Source of the DNA: Avena insularis
Taxonomy: Eukaryota > Streptophyta > Magnoliopsida > Poales > Poaceae
Length of the DNA: 64,000 nucleotides
Direction of reading: 5' to 3'
Assembly: GCA_023614405.1 (NCBI GenBank)
Contig: CM042693.1
Span: forward strand, 154,458,731 to 154,522,730
The stretch's first letter is position 1. Every line of letters begins with the position of its first letter. Positions 36,263 to 48,808 of the stretch are shown piece by piece. The notes beneath the pieces are model-generated. The model was given only the letters and a program-made list of their open reading frames with translations. It did not search any database and was not told the origin of the DNA. The translations under genes were made by a program, and so were the position numbers.

Positions 36263-36998
36263 ATCCTCCAGACCCTTTATGTTGGCAAGCATATTGTTGT
36301 GCAAAGTACTTGGAGTCTAAGAATGAGGTTTCTTTCTTCTCGTGTCATAAGGAATCTTCTAAACTTTTCATTTAGTGGTGTAAAGTGATGTCACAATCTT
36401 TGGCAAAGATTCTGATAGTCCTGGATGAATAAAGAGTTTCCTCCGTTTTATTTCTCATGTTCTAAGAGCGACTATGATTTTGGTATCAGTAGTGTCTCTT
36501 GTTACATGTTCCTTGCGACTCTTATGAGTCCTCCCCACCAAAACACCTTTCTATCTTAGCCTTATGTTGAATGAAAGAGTGACCCTTATGTTTCAAAAGT
36601 AGTTCAACAGCTTGGTTTTGTTGATCCATATCTTTGCAACCTAAAATCTCTACTTAAGCCTCTTAGTAGAGGTTCCCTATCGAAGTCTGTGGTTATGTTC
36701 TTTCTGTTGGAAGCTTTCTTTCCTCGGAAGTTTACCCTCTTCTGTGAGCTTCGTGGTCTCAATCCTTATGAAGAGCAGTTATCTAACTATATGAAACCTT
36801 CTCCTCTTGTTTCCTCTGTTACCTTGACGTGTTTCATGTTGTCATCTCAGAATTTTTTTTGAACACTCCATCCATGAGTTGATCATGATATGCTCGGTTT
36901 GCTGTTTAGTGTGTTTCACTCTTATATTTAGAGTGACCATGTTTCTTTCTCTCTTTGTCTCTTTTCCTACCTTTGGAATATCGGGTCGAGATTCTCGT
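36263..36998 (+). pseudogene. Degenerate Gypsy internal region right of the solo LTR
   Basis: This non-coding looking sequence lies between the solo LTR and the polypurine tract. By position it derives from integrase/chromodomain or the 3' untranslated region, but no motif is readable. Confidence 0.3.
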
Positions 36999-37012
36999 AA
37001 GGGGGATAGAGC
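36999..37012 (+). other. Polypurine tract of the Gypsy element
   Basis: AAGGGGGATAGAGC directly precedes the 3' LTR start TGTAACACCCC at 37013. Confidence 0.75.
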
Positions 37013-40000
37013 TGTAACACCCCACTTTTAGCTAATTATGTATTAGGGTTTGATTGTGCATTGCATAAGAATCATCTCTTAAAAATGCATTAAATAAAAT
37101 AGAAATGAAAAAACCTAAACCCTAATACCTCTCTTTCTTTTTGCAAATCTATTCAAAAGGGTTTTGAATATTTTGAAAAGTACAAAAATGTTGGATCCCA
37201 AATGGATTATAAGGGCCCTGCAGTTTTTCAAATATTTTATACACCTTCTGATATTTTTGAGATAATCTAAAATAGATTTGAAATGGTTTTTTAAATGGAA
37301 AAGAGAAAATAGAAAATAGAAAAAAGGTTTTCTGTAAAAAAAATAGATCCAGAGCCTCCAGGCCGCTCAGCCCAGGCCTTCCAAGCTTGCCTCTCCCTTC
37401 CTCTTTCCTCTCCCTGCCGCCCGCGCGCAGCACCTCGCGGCCCAGCAACAGCCTACTCTGGCCCATACCCCTTCGCGTCTTTCTCCTTTCTTCCTCCTCC
37501 GGCTAGATGGCCGCCGCCTCGCTCAACTCATTCGATTGCCCCTACTCGCATGAGCTGGCGTGCTCCCAGGCGTTCCAATCGAACCCTCGTTCCCCGACTC
37601 CAGCCATCGCCTTCGTCATTGATTCCGTCCGCCGTTCGCATCGCTGAACCCTCCATCGTCTCCACGGTGATCATCTGGTGCTCAGGCACCCCTCCAATCG
37701 CTCCCTCTCGCTCTATACCGCAACCACGTTGTTCGTCTGCAAGCTTCATCGCCGCCGCTCCCCGTGGTAGTAGCTCCGGTGACCAATCCGCAGCGGTGCC
37801 GCCACCTTTAGGTTTGTCTCGCTGCCCCGGTTCAAACACATGCACGCACATGTCCCCGCTCGCCCTCCTGTGCCGTTCCCCGTTGTCGTCTGTCCTGTTG
37901 GCCGACAAGTAGACGTGGCGCCACCGTGGTGCTGACGTGGCCCTTGGCCAACAAGTCAGTCATAGTGGGTAAGAATTCCTGCGGTGAGAAAAGATCTAGT
38001 GCCCTTGCTGGCGTTGTAGTGACATCAGCCTGCTACTGTGCTGACGCAGTAAATCTTTTAAATTAATTAAATAATTCTAGAAAATGATTTAAATCTTGTA
38101 AAATCAATAACTTATTATTTATAAGTCAGAAAAATACAAATAATATATCAAAATATTCAGAAAAATGAGATATAACTATCTAAGTTATAATCATGCATTA
38201 TTAAGGAACTTACATAACAAGTTTAATTAGAACAACAAATCCACCCCTCTCATATGCATCCGGAGTTTCTCCGAGTTAGGGTTTTCACCCCTTGGAACCC
38301 CGATTAAATTGTCGAGCATGCTTTAGGGGTTTCTTTCAATACAATATAACTTGCCATATCATCATCCTTGCTTGAGCATTGCATCGATACCATTGCTGAT
38401 TGTTTCCCTCTCTTTCCGGTGTTTGGTTCTTCTCGGTAGAATACGATATCGAGGTCAAGATCAAAGACTGAGATCAAGACCATCGAAGATCAATGAACAA
38501 TACTTGACCAACCTTAATGAAGTCAAGTACAAGGCTTCTAAAGATCTTCTTATTGGTTATCAACTGGCAAAGGCAAGCATAACCCCACCATGATATAATC
38601 CTATGATTTCGAAAGCATTTCTATTCTTGCCATGTTGCATACGATTCTACTGTGGTATTTTATCGATAGATAGAGTATCCTATCTATAGCATTACTCCCT
38701 TTGATCTTATATTACCTAATCCACTTCTCCTAGAATAACTAGGTTTGGCTTGTGTTCACTGCTAGAGCTTATATTGTGTCTTTCTTAGCCATGTATAGCT
38801 GTTGAGTCTGGTCCGTCCAGATGATGTATCAGATGCAGAGAATCTAGTATGATAGGAGAACATGATGAGATGATGTCAGAGGTGATATGAGTTAAACATG
38901 CTAAGGCTTGTATGGGAGGCCACAGTGGGATGTGGTTTTTGTAGTCCCATGCTCCCCACCATTAGGAACCGAGTTCTTGTCGTTGGAACCGAGAAAAGTG
39001 TACAACCACACGGGGCCTGGACAACCTCATGACTAACTAACTTGCCTAGTAGATTCCATGAGTCACATAGTTCGGGCGTTCCATTCGACATATGCATAGA
39101 AAACCTTTTGAAAGATTTGGCGGGTGAAGGTGCATTCATAACAGGTAGGGAAGCATGCACCGGGTTGCTTGGGGTCGATGGAGCCCCTGGTGAACCAACC
39201 TCGCCTCACATCTTTAAGGACCGGCTTCGGGACTTGACCCGTTACGGCGGGACCATCCTTATTGCGTGACTCATGGTCTCGACGAAACCAAGTTAAAGGT
39301 CGTGTCTAACCACCCTCTGCCATCCTTCCAAGGAAGAGGGCTAATCACGTGGCATTAAGAGAAGGTTAGTACGTGTGGGTAAAGTTGTACACCCCTGCAG
39401 GGTAATAATATTTTCAAAAAGCTGTTTTCATGGTTATGAACGCTTGGTGACCCGATTCTAAGATCATAGAGAACTTTAACCTAATCGTAAAACTTGGCAG
39501 ATCAACGTGTGCTTAAGGATGCTTCCTCATGGGTACGAGGGGGTGATCCTAGATAGGGTTCAGATGAAGATGACTTGGTGGATATCAATAACGATGATCA
39601 ATATTTAGGAGATGTCGTTCTCTTATCCCCTTTTAAAATCCTCTGACTAGACGAGCTTCCTCTCCCTCTTGTTTTATAAACAAAAGTGGCTTAATGCAAA
39701 ACAACTCCACCATCCATAAGTCTTGTAGAGTATATCATGTACTCACCCTTGCTTTGTTGATAATTTTGGCAGAGTAAGTGTTCTCCTGAAGACGAGTTCC
39801 ATACTACATCAACACCGACGAGTAGCTTGGGGTTCCCGGCCGATAGCCTGGAATATATGGGCTGGGACGTCATCGTTATGCTTCAGGCCTCTTAGGCCGT
39901 TTGTTAAGTTTGATATACTTAATAGCATAATTTGCCTTCCGTTGTTTGATGTTTGTGGTCAGTGACCTCTGTTTGTAATATTTGGTTCTTCGCTCAGATA

Positions 40001-40141
40001 TGAGCTTGCTGTAATAAACTTTTGTGTCATAGGGTCACTATTGTGTTACCGATTCTTCACTAGATATTCTTGAGCTCAAGATTAAGCTTATGTCAGAAGG
40101 AGGTCTAGGATTTGTTTAGCCCTGATCCTAGGGGTGTCACA
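37013..40141 (+). mobile_element. 3' LTR of the Gypsy element
   Basis: It starts TGTAACACCCC, ends GGGGTGTCACA and is 3129 bp, uninterrupted. It holds the empty site of the Helitron (38340) and the LTR part (about 38915-39670) deleted from the 5' LTR. The GC-rich centre (37370-38000) has minus- and plus-strand open frames shared with the 5' LTR, with no known domain. Confidence 0.85.
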
Positions 40142-40439
40142 CCCAGCCAACCATCGTGGTGTCTACCAGTCCGCGATGATCCATTGACAGCCTAAATTTG
40201 CACTTTTTTTTGCGTCCGCCCGGTCATCGCGCTCGTCCGTGCATGTCGTCTCCTTGTACTCCCCTGGTCCTCCAGCTAGTGGGTGAACCCCACCCCTCCC
40301 ATTTCCCCCCAAATCGAGGTCCATCCCTCCTACTTACCACGAAAATCGAAATCTGCTGGTGCCGAAACCTCCTAGCATGCGATGGAGGATGCCCACGCCG
40401 CCATCATTGCCGACTAGCCCCAGCCGCAACCACCAAATG

Positions 40440-41745
40440 TCTATCCAAGGAGAAGAGGGCTGCCAATCCCAAGGCTATGCCAACCATCAAGAAGGAGCAG
40501 TCGTCCGAGGAGCGGGCGGATCAGAGTAGGAAGCACATCGCCCGCCGTGCTATGTCGAAGGAAAGGAAGGAGGAAGCACTAGCCACCCTCGCAAAAGCTA
40601 GGAACACTAAGGTCATCACCGGCATATAGGCCAAGGTCAATGCCAAAGCCGTCGATAAGCTCGACACCTCTGGTATAGCATCCTAGGCCCTTTTTCTCCT
40701 CCACAACCCTGCTGTGCTGGAAGTATTGGCAATGGTTGGGGCGAGCGTCACCGCAGGTGCATCGTCCATGAGTTGGGTGACATCGGCCATCGCGTGACCG
40801 CCACTATGTCTAGGCTCGCCCACCACTGCTGTCTTCATGCACGACCAATCGCATTGTTGGCTGGGCGGGTCAAGATCGACGTCATGAGATGAGCCTACAC
40901 AACAGGTGGCCACATCCATCGACCTAAACTGCACCCTAGGCTCCGATAATCTCATTCAACAACACAAAAAGGAGCCCCGTAGGATCCCCTTAGCGAACAT
41001 GTTTGCGCCTTGCAACCTATTCGACGATTTGCCGCACTGGTTTTTGTCTAGGGGGAGGACGACAAGGCCGTGTTGTAGGAAATTATCTGCGAGGCCGCAA
41101 CTGCGGATAACGACCCCAACGATGAGGAGTTCCCCATGTTTTCCTTCAACATTAGGACAGAGCAATTGTTCAGCCCGAGTCAGGGTCGAATATCTTTGGA
41201 GACGGTGCCATGGATGTGGACAAAGATGATGATGGTGTCGATCCTACCAATAGCGGTACGCTCAAAAGGAAGAGCCATAGGACCAACAGGTACATCGTCA
41301 AGGAGTACAAGGTCCTTTGAGGCATGGATGGCAATTAAACAAGATCCAATTGCTGGCGTCTAGCAAAAGGACTCGACATATTTGCAATACATCTTCAAGT
41401 TCTAGCACAAGCGCGAGAAGTTCAAGCCCTACCGCATCCATATCGACCGCAACGACACCTATATATCTTCAAAAGAGATGTGGTTTCATCAATGTCGAGT
41501 GCAATAAGTTTTGTGATGCATACGGGCATGTGGTAGGCCGCCCCATGAGCAACACCGATGTTGGAGACATGGTAATGACACCATCTTTTTTGCAATTGTT
41601 GCATATATTGTGGGTTCTCTTCCTTTTGTGTAGGTGATCCAAGCCATGGAGTACTTCAAATAGAAGTACGACAACAAGCCATTCACCTTGTCCCATTGTT
41701 GGATGAAGATCAAGAAATACTACTAGAGAAACACTTATAGTTGTA
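40440..41745 (+). pseudogene. Myb/SANT-like (NAM-associated) ORF of a PIF/Harbinger element, N-terminal part
   Basis: Readable pieces in order are: a basic Lys/Glu-rich segment (40440-40630), a nuclear-type basic stretch (about 41260-41310), AWMAIKQDPIAGV (41325-41360), the SDRN-like region degraded to HIDRNDTYIS (near 41440), and then, past a probable 62-bp intron (41572-41633), VIQAMEYFK and FTLSHCWMKIK. This order is the trihelix-like Myb domain found in grass PIF/Harbinger second ORFs and NAM-associated proteins. Several frameshifts and stops break it. The C-terminal part continues at 42862. Confidence 0.6.
41572..41633 (+). other. Probable intron in the Myb-like ORF
   Basis: GTAATG at 41572 and TTTTGTGTAG ending 41633 remove 62 bases and join the codons for Gly-Asp-Met to Val-Ile-Gln-Ala, restoring the family order. 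Conservation of this join supports it. Confidence 0.5.
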
Positions 41746-42861
41746 GGGCTTACCGCCGGCGAACAAAGAAGTGGGCCGCCGGTGACAAAGCCCTTCTAGG
41801 CATGCCGCGCGTTACCATCGGCGGAGGATACATAGATTCCCTGGTGCTACTTCAGTTATCGCCGATGAATTGTGCCTGTATTCGCCGGTGATAAGGTGGG
41901 CTAGGTCCACCGAGACGAGCCGCAAACTATCTTTGATGAATGTACTAGTTGTTCGCCGGTGCTACGTGGGCTACCACCGGTGCATATATTCCTCCTTTGC
42001 CAGGGGTATATTCTTGTCTGATATTCAAAAAGAGGACGCACATGTGCAACCAAGGTACCAGTTCGATCCCCAGCCAAACCATGCCACACATGCATTGCTC
42101 TCGGCCAATCACAGAGAAACTCGTGGATAGTGTGCTTCCTTTGGGATCGTCGGAGACGTTGGATTCGAACATGAAGCTTGGCATCCGTCAGATTGGAATC
42201 TTGGTAGTACCCAGTCCATCCACAAGCACATGTCCACACGTACCTCCTTGGAGTTCTTCCCCAGCGCCTCCTTGGAGTTGTTCCCCGGCCTCCTGCACAT
42301 CACCGACGCGCCTGAGCGCCTCCTTCCTTGGCCGCCTCTACGCTCCTTCCATCTCAGCCCCTGACGGCGTCCAGGTAGGCTCCCGAGCCTCCTACTTCCC
42401 CTTCGCGCCTCCCCCGATGGGAGCGTCAACGAGGATCCCTCATTGGCGAGCGGGATCCAAGAGATGTCAGTCGTTGTCGTCAAGCGGGGTGGTGGCGTGC
42501 AGCGGTGGTGGGTTCTAGGCCTCCATTTAGATCAGACTCGGTCGCTTTTTCTTTTCTTTTTAGGGTCCTGATGTAAAATTATAGTTCTTGGTTGTATTAT
42601 TTTTATTTCTTGACCTTGTTGTAATTTCTACACACCATCACGTGGGCATCCTGGCGCTGCAGATGCGCGGCTTGCCTTGCTTTTTTTATTTGCACAAATT
42701 GATACCACCGACGAATAGCAGCTGAGCACCAGGGCTATGCTCACTACTGCCAGCACACAACTAGACTCGGGGGGTATAATTCCTTACCACCGGCGTGAGG
42801 GTCACCGGCGAAGCACTCAAAGCGTGAAACAAGCTTTGCTCTATACAAAAAGAATATCGAA
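41746..42861. mobile_element. Possible CACTA-like segment with subterminal repeats
   Basis: A unit resembling CGCCGGTGA recurs on the left side (about 41753-41980, in varied form about seven times) and in inverted orientation (TCACCGGCG) on the right (42787-42812). Such mirrored subterminal motif arrays are typical of CACTA transposons. It sits inside the Myb-like ORF. Clear CACTA termini and a 3-bp target duplication were not found, so ends are approximate. Confidence 0.35.
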
Positions 42862-42960
42862 GGTTTGAGGAAGTGTGGGAGTGAGTTGGATGTCACCGAC
42901 TTTGACGATAATGAACCAAGCACGGGCACCCCGCATAATGTCCGTGCCCTTCGGCCAAGA

Positions 42961-44246
42961 TGAAATGGATCTATGGCCATATAAAGGGGTGGTGAATAGA
43001 TGCTATTTTAATTTTTTTTTCTTTTTCAAATTTAGGCTTGACATAAAGGTAAATTATCTAGATATGCAACTAATATGAATTTCTCTATATGAAAACCTAG
43101 CTAATAAGCAAGAAAGACGGTGAGAGGAGAGAGGTAACCGTAGTGGAGCACGCGGAGACACAAGATTTGTTTTATCGTAGTTCATTCCTTGTTAAGGGAA
43201 GTACGTCTGCATTGGAGGGGTGTGCGGTACTAAGACCACCACGCCACAATAGGTCTCACCATGTTCTCCGATGGATCTCGCCACAACTATCTTGATCCAA
43301 CTTTCCACTATATGGTATGCTTCGAGGAGGGAGCCGGTGCATTTACAATGCTACCGGGGCACACATCCACAACCGAATTGGAGGCTCCCGAGATGAAAAC
43401 AAGCTGCCACAAGAAAAAGTTTATCAATAAACGAAACCAAGATCTAGATATTCGTAAGAAACTCTAGATCAAGAGGCCCCCAAGTGGATGGAGGGGAATG
43501 AAGATCTTGATTGGTGCCAATGAAGATAAAGACCTCCTCCTTCAATTACCGAAAGATTGAAGCCTTCCGGTGGTTGAAAGTGGAGATATCACGAGAATTG
43601 ATATGAACAGTGCAACACTTTTTCGTAGGATCCAAGCAGGCTAGAACGAGGATCAAATGGGGTATATAACCCCTGCCAAAAAGCTGTCGTTGGACGAAAC
43701 TTGGGGTGGATAATCCGGCCCGAGTGGGGGCTAAATAATCCGGACGGGGCAAACGTTTGGCCTAGAATGGAAAATACGGGCCAAAAGTCTGCCTCCTATA
43801 TCGCTTGACGCGCCTTGGTACCTTCAAGAAAAATCCTTTGGGGCGAATTATCCGGTCCCCCGGGAGGGACGAATTATTTGGCCAGGGCAAAAAGCTCCGG
43901 CCCTGGTCGAAAAATCTGGGGGAAAACTCTGCCCCCCATACCGCGTGACGCACCTTTCCTCCTTTGTGAAACTTCCCTGGGGGGCGGATTATCTGCCCCC
44001 TCGGGAGGGGCAGATTATCTGACCAAGGCAAAAGGACCGGCCCTGGTCAGACAATCCGGGGGAAAATCTGCCCCCCTACTACACGACGCGCCTTGGCACC
44101 GATTGTCGATCGAGTTGGGGCGGATAATCCAGCCCTAGCCAGGGGCGGATAACCCGCTCCCAAAACTCCTATTTTGCAGCATTTAGATGTTCCTTTGGAG
44201 GAGAATATCTAACAAAAAACTATAGAGATTATGAAATGTTCTTTCA
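42961..44246 (-). mobile_element. 3' LTR of the 10-kb Copia
   Basis: It is 1286 bp. On the minus strand it starts TGAAAGAACATTTC (44246) after the PPT and ends ATCCATTTCA (42961). A TATATA word on the minus strand at 43663-43668 marks the probable promoter. About nine copies of a GGNGGATNATCCGGCC-like motif lie between 43705 and 44160. Confidence 0.85.
43705..44160. repeat. Array of CCGGATAATCCGG-like palindromes (3' LTR)
   Basis: Variants of GGCGGATTATCCGCCCC, in either orientation, lie near 43705, 43731, 43846, 43868, 43980, 44010, 44046, 44118 and 44145. Spacing is irregular (about 20-110 bp), so this is a dispersed motif rather than a simple tandem repeat. Confidence 0.75.
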
Positions 44247-44260
44247 ATCTCCCCCTTTTT
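44247..44260 (-). other. Polypurine tract of the 10-kb Copia
   Basis: AAAAAGGGGGAGAT on the minus strand directly abuts the 3' LTR start at 44246. Confidence 0.85.
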
Positions 44261-45589
44261 GGTGTTAGATGACAATAGTAGGATTTGCAATAGAGCCCTA
44301 ATAACATCACCATGCCAAGGATAAAAGTCTCCTCCTAAATGTGTGCATATAACTAGTTTGCACTTGCATGCAAATGCACACATAAAGGTTCAAGACTTTT
44401 CATGGATTGGAAACTAAGAACAAATGATGAGTTAGAGAGAGATGCATCATAATAACCATAACAAAGTTCTCAATATTACAAAGAGAGACACATTTTAATA
44501 GCTCCATATTGAGAATTCCGAGGATAATGACATCTCAATAAATCCATAGAGATAATTCCAAAGATTAGATATATCCAAAATTACATATAGTGATAAATCC
44601 ATAGATGATCATAGAGATAAATCCATAGTGACAATGGCCATAGTGATAGTCTCACAACCAACCGATTAAGATGGATAGCATGCATACAGATCGACAAAAA
44701 TGGTTGATTTTCTATGGTTATTAACATGCATATGGATCAATGGGCATCCTATAATCCGAGTTTCAACAACAAAAAAGCAACTTCCACAAAAAAGCAAAGA
44801 ATGGGGGAGTTACCCTCACTCATTGGAAGATCTACTCAGAGGAGAAGGTACCCGGGAGGAGGAAGGAGCAGATCCGGTCGACAACTGAAGAATCTGGTAG
44901 CTAGAGTAACACTAGGGAGGGGCTGGGAGGCCGGCAACGGTTGGGGAGTATGAGGGGGTTGGGGTGAGAAGAGCTTCTCTATTTGAGCCTCCTCCCCTGA
45001 CGCCCTACCATAAGAAGATGAAAACCACCCATGCCGGATAATCCGGTCCCCACTATGGGCAGATAATCCAGCCCGCTTTGACTCTTCTATTCAGATAGGG
45101 TTCAGGCCAGCACAACCCAGAAACACCCTCACAAGTTTGAAAAAAGGACTTGTGTGCAAGAGATATAGATGTATTGAGGTGAGGATATTCTTATGTTTAG
45201 ATAGCCAAACTGAGATGGTACTACACACCCGAAATTGCAAGAACTAAAAGGAAAAGCCAATATTGTGTGTATTTTCTATAATAATAAAAGATAGGAAAGA
45301 AAAACCAATAATATCCAACAAAAACAACTCTTCATGAAGAAGAGTGCGGTGGCCAAAGCCACCATGTAGGAGTGAATGGTATGACATCGCAAAGATGTAT
45401 CTTGGGTTCATTACCAATACTCATCAATAAGCTCACAAATCACAATATGATGTTGAGAGAAATTATTTGTCTTACTTTAGGCATTATGGGGGAGGATTAG
45501 CCCAATTAATTAGGACCACACTATCCCTATGACCATGCCCACATCTAAACCAAATAGAGGATGAGATATAGGTGAGTATGCAAGGGTAA
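44261..45589 (-). other. 3' untranslated region of the 10-kb Copia
   Basis: This 1.3-kb stretch between RNase H and PPT has no significant frame. It contains one perfect CCGGATAATCCGG (45034-45046) and a variant at about 45058-45072. Confidence 0.6.
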
Positions 45590-47207
45590 TCAAGTCAAGC
45601 TCCTTGAATCCACGATATTTAGCTCATTCCTCAAGAAAAAAAATCTTACTTCATCAAGTGGCTTCATGAATATATCTTCAAGTTGATTCTTCATGCTCAC
45701 AATAGATAGGTCAATATCACCACGAGCAACATGATCTCGAGTAAAATGATTACAAATATCAATATGCTTAGTTCTTGTATGTTGCACCAGATTGTAAGCA
45801 ATTTTGATGGCATTTTCATTGTCACATAAAAGAGGCACTTTGTCACAATTGACACCGTATTCCTTTAAAGTTTGCCTCATCCATAACAACTGAGTGCAAG
45901 CGCTTGCAGTAGCCATATATTCAACTTTGGCGGTGGAGAGATATATACAATTTTGTTTCTTCAAAGACCAACATACCAAGGATCTGCCCACAAATTGACA
46001 AGCTCCAGAGGTCAATTTTCTATCATCCTTGTCACCAGCCCAATCTGAATTCATATACCCACATAGAGAAAAATTAGAGCCTTTGGGATACCATAAGCCA
46101 TAGTTGGGGGAATGAACCTAATATTGGAAGATTCTCTTGACTGCCACCAAGTGGATTTCTTTAGGAGCTCATTGATACCTTGCACACACTTCTACACTCA
46201 ACACAATAATGGATCTAGATGACAGAGGTAAATCAAGGAGCCGATCATGAACTGGTATACCTTTTGATCCACGTCTTTACCATTGGTATTTAACTCAAGA
46301 TGACATTTTGTTTGCATTGGTGTAGCAACGCCATTAAGTTCCGTCATCTTGAATCTCTTGAGCATGTATTGGATGTATTTTGCTTGATTAATGAATGTTC
46401 CTTCTCCTAGTTGCTTCATCTCGAATCCAAGAAAGATTCTTAAATCTCCCATCATAGACATCTCAAACATGTCAGCCATAAGCATTCAAAATTCATCGTT
46501 AAAAGCTTGGTTAGTACAACCAAATATAATGTCATCTACATATAATTGGCACACAAAAAGCTCCCCCTTAACCTTCTTAGTAAAAAGAGTGGGATCAATT
46601 TGCCCAACCTCAAAGCCACGGTCTAACAATAACTCTTTAAGATGCTCATACAACACACGTGGGGCTTGTTTAAGGACATAGAGCGCCATATTAAGTTTGT
46701 AGGAATGGTTCAGGAAGTTGGGGTCCTCGAAACCCGGGGGTTGCTTAACATACACAAATTCATTTAGATGACCATTCAGAAAGCACTCTTAACATCCATT
46801 TTTTATAATTTAAAATTATGATGCGTTGCAGATGCAAGAAGGATACAGATAGACTCAAGGCGAGCCACTAGAGCATAGGTTTTTACAAAGTCGATGCCTT
46901 CTACTTGAGAGAAACCTTGTGCTAGTAGTCTTGCCTTGTTTCTTACGACAATCCCATTCTCATCTTGCTTATTCTTGAATATCCACTTTATGCAGATAAC
47001 ATTGCAGCATTCTTTGGGCTTCTCTAATAACTTCCAAACTTTGTTGCGCTCAAAATTGTGGAGTTCTTCATGCATAACAACCACCCAATACGGATCTTCA
47101 AGCGCTTCAAAAACCTTGTTCGGTTCCACCATAGAGATATGAGCTTGATGGTCACTAAAACTTGCCAATTTTGTTCTTGTGGACACCCTTCTTATTAGAT
47201 CACCCAA
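45590..47207 (-). pseudogene. pol: Copia RT and RNase H (broken)
   Basis: On the minus strand the RT starts at 47207 (EALEDPYWVVVMHEEL, then CIKWIFKNKQDENG and RLLAQGFSQVEGIDF). After stops near 46800 it continues with LKQAPRVLYEHL and the catalytic LYVDDIIFG (YVDD at 46531-46542). The connection domain (46485-46198, GDLRIFLGFEMKQL) leads to RNase H (46054-45590), where Asp, Glu and Asp positions are visible (NSDWAGD, AKVEYMA, LCDNENAI). Segments are separated by stops or frameshifts, so the polyprotein is not translatable as one. Confidence 0.85.
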
Positions 47208-47401
47208 AACTTTGTCAAGTGTGTGACCTTTGAGTTCTAGAATTATTTTATCTTGATCTTTGCGACGAGTTTCTATTTCCTTATTGTTTCTTGGAGGAAT
47301 TTCTTCAATATTCTAGTCCTTATCTTGACCAATAGCTTGACCTTGATCAATAGTGTGTTCAACAATGAAAGTTGATGGAGATACTTGCCCTTGATCTTGA
47401 T

Positions 47402-48210
47402 TTACAACCATATTAGTAGGTTGCTTTCTAGGCTTGTAGGGTCGGATAATTCGGCCAAGGGAGGGGCCGGATAATCCGTCCTAGGAACGTCAACTGCTTC
47501 CTGCTCGTCCTTGGTGCATGAGGGAGTAGCAGGGCCAGATAATCCGCCCCCTGGCCGGATAATCCAGCCTGGGACTTCCAGCTTGATCATATGATCTTTA
47601 GTGGTTTGTTGAGTAGGTGTAGTAGTTGCTTCAACATGTGGATTTTGTTGATCTTGTGTAGATGAGGGACCTACTTGACTAGAGCATTGTCCTTCCCGAT
47701 CTTCCACAAGGGGTTCCTCATGGGGAGGTAAAATCCCACACCCATTCTTCTTATGGCATCTTGGGGTATTTCAACATCTGTATCACAAACATCAACTTGC
47801 CCCACATGGGAGCCGTTATTTTCCTCGAACACCACACTCCAAGATTCTACAACAATTCCGGAGGTCTTGTTGTAGACTCTATAAGTATGGGATTCGGAAC
47901 CATAACCAACAAAAATACCTTCTAAAGCCTTATACTCAAATTTAGACAAACAAACTCCTTTAATGAGAAAGAAACACTTACAAATGAATACCCGAAAGTA
48001 TGATATATTGGGCTTGTTACCGGTAAGTATTTCATAAGGAGTCTTGTCCAAGATCTTGCGGAGGTAGAGCCGGTTTGATGAGTGACATGCGGTGGATATT
48101 GCTTCAGCCTAGATATTATATGGGAACTTGAATTCAGCCAACATAGACCTTGCCATATCCATCAAAGTCCGGTTTTTTACTCTCGGCTACACCATTTTGT
48201 TGAGGGGTGT
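47402..48210 (-). pseudogene. Copia integrase C-terminus and motif-bearing hinge
   Basis: The frame 48051-47671 holds the integrase C-terminal domain (TPYEILTGNKPNISYFRVF, then GIFVGYGSESHTYRVYN). The frame 47707-47402 is the Pro/Thr/Gln-rich hinge before RT. Four copies of the GGATAATCC motif fall in this hinge (about 47444, 47468, 47534 and 47553) and are translated, e.g. PGWIIRPGGGLSGPA. The preceding catalytic Glu segment (TPQQNGVAE) is at about 48200, after a frameshift. Confidence 0.75.
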
Positions 48211-48223
48211 ACGCAGCGGAATA

Positions 48224-48808
48224 TTAGTGTCTTATCCCCTCTTTACTTAGAAATTCATTCAGCATGTAGTTCTTGAACTTGGATCTATTGTCGCTTGTTA
48301 TTGCCAAAATAGGGACGTTGTGTTGATGTTGAACCTCATTGGGGAAGTCGATGACAGTTAGTTGAGTCTCACTTTTCTGCTTGAAGAAGTAGACCCATGT
48401 GTACCTTGAGTATTCATCGACAATGACAAGGCAATACTTCTTCCCACCGAGACTTGCATGAGATGGAGGACCAAAAAGATCCACATGAAGGAGCTCTATT
48501 ATTCTCTTTGATGAAATAATTGTCTTCCTTCGATGGGGAGAGTCATGCATTTTTCCTTCAACACAAGCCCTGCAAAGATGATCTTTGGCAAATGGAACAT
48601 TTTCTTTTAGTCCAAGAATGTGGCCACCCTTGTGAAGACTTTGAAAAATTCTCATGTTGATGTGGGATAGACGGTGATGCCATAACCAGCCTGCATCGGC
48701 CTTTCCGAATAAGCACATCAAACCTATAGTGGTTTTCCCCGAAAATTCCACCACATACAAGTAATTTTCAACATAGTGAACGAAGCGACCTTTAGATACT
48801 TGCTCCAC
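48224..48808 (-). pseudogene. Copia GAG-pre-integrase and integrase core
   Basis: The minus-strand frame carries a zinc-finger pre-integrase domain (WLWHHRLSHINM, then CRACVEGKMHDSPH) and the integrase core with first Asp in LLHVDLFGPPSHAS and second in AITSDNRSKF. The usual Gly-Thr-Glu-Phe after the second Asp is altered to Arg-Ser-Lys-Phe. The frame is lost before the catalytic Glu. Confidence 0.8.

Larger units (their letters stand above)
25209..40141 (+). mobile_element. Gypsy retrotransposon with long LTRs, TSD CCCAG
   Basis: The 5' LTR (25209-32019) and 3' LTR (37013-40141) share their start, GC-rich middle and end. CCCAG flanks both sides (25204-25208, 40142-40146). A PBS (32025) and PPT (36999-37012) lie just inside. 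The internal domain (32020-37012) is severely degraded: only RT is traceable. Nested inside are a Helitron and a Copia fragment (5' LTR) and a solo LTR (internal). The 3.1-kb LTR and initiator-Met primer site fit the Tekay/Del (RIRE3-like) lineage; the lineage call is an inference. Confidence 0.85.

Noticed and set aside
43705..44160. CRISPR-like array of regularly spaced palindromes
   Set aside because: Spacing is irregular, units are degenerate, and the setting is a plant Copia LTR.
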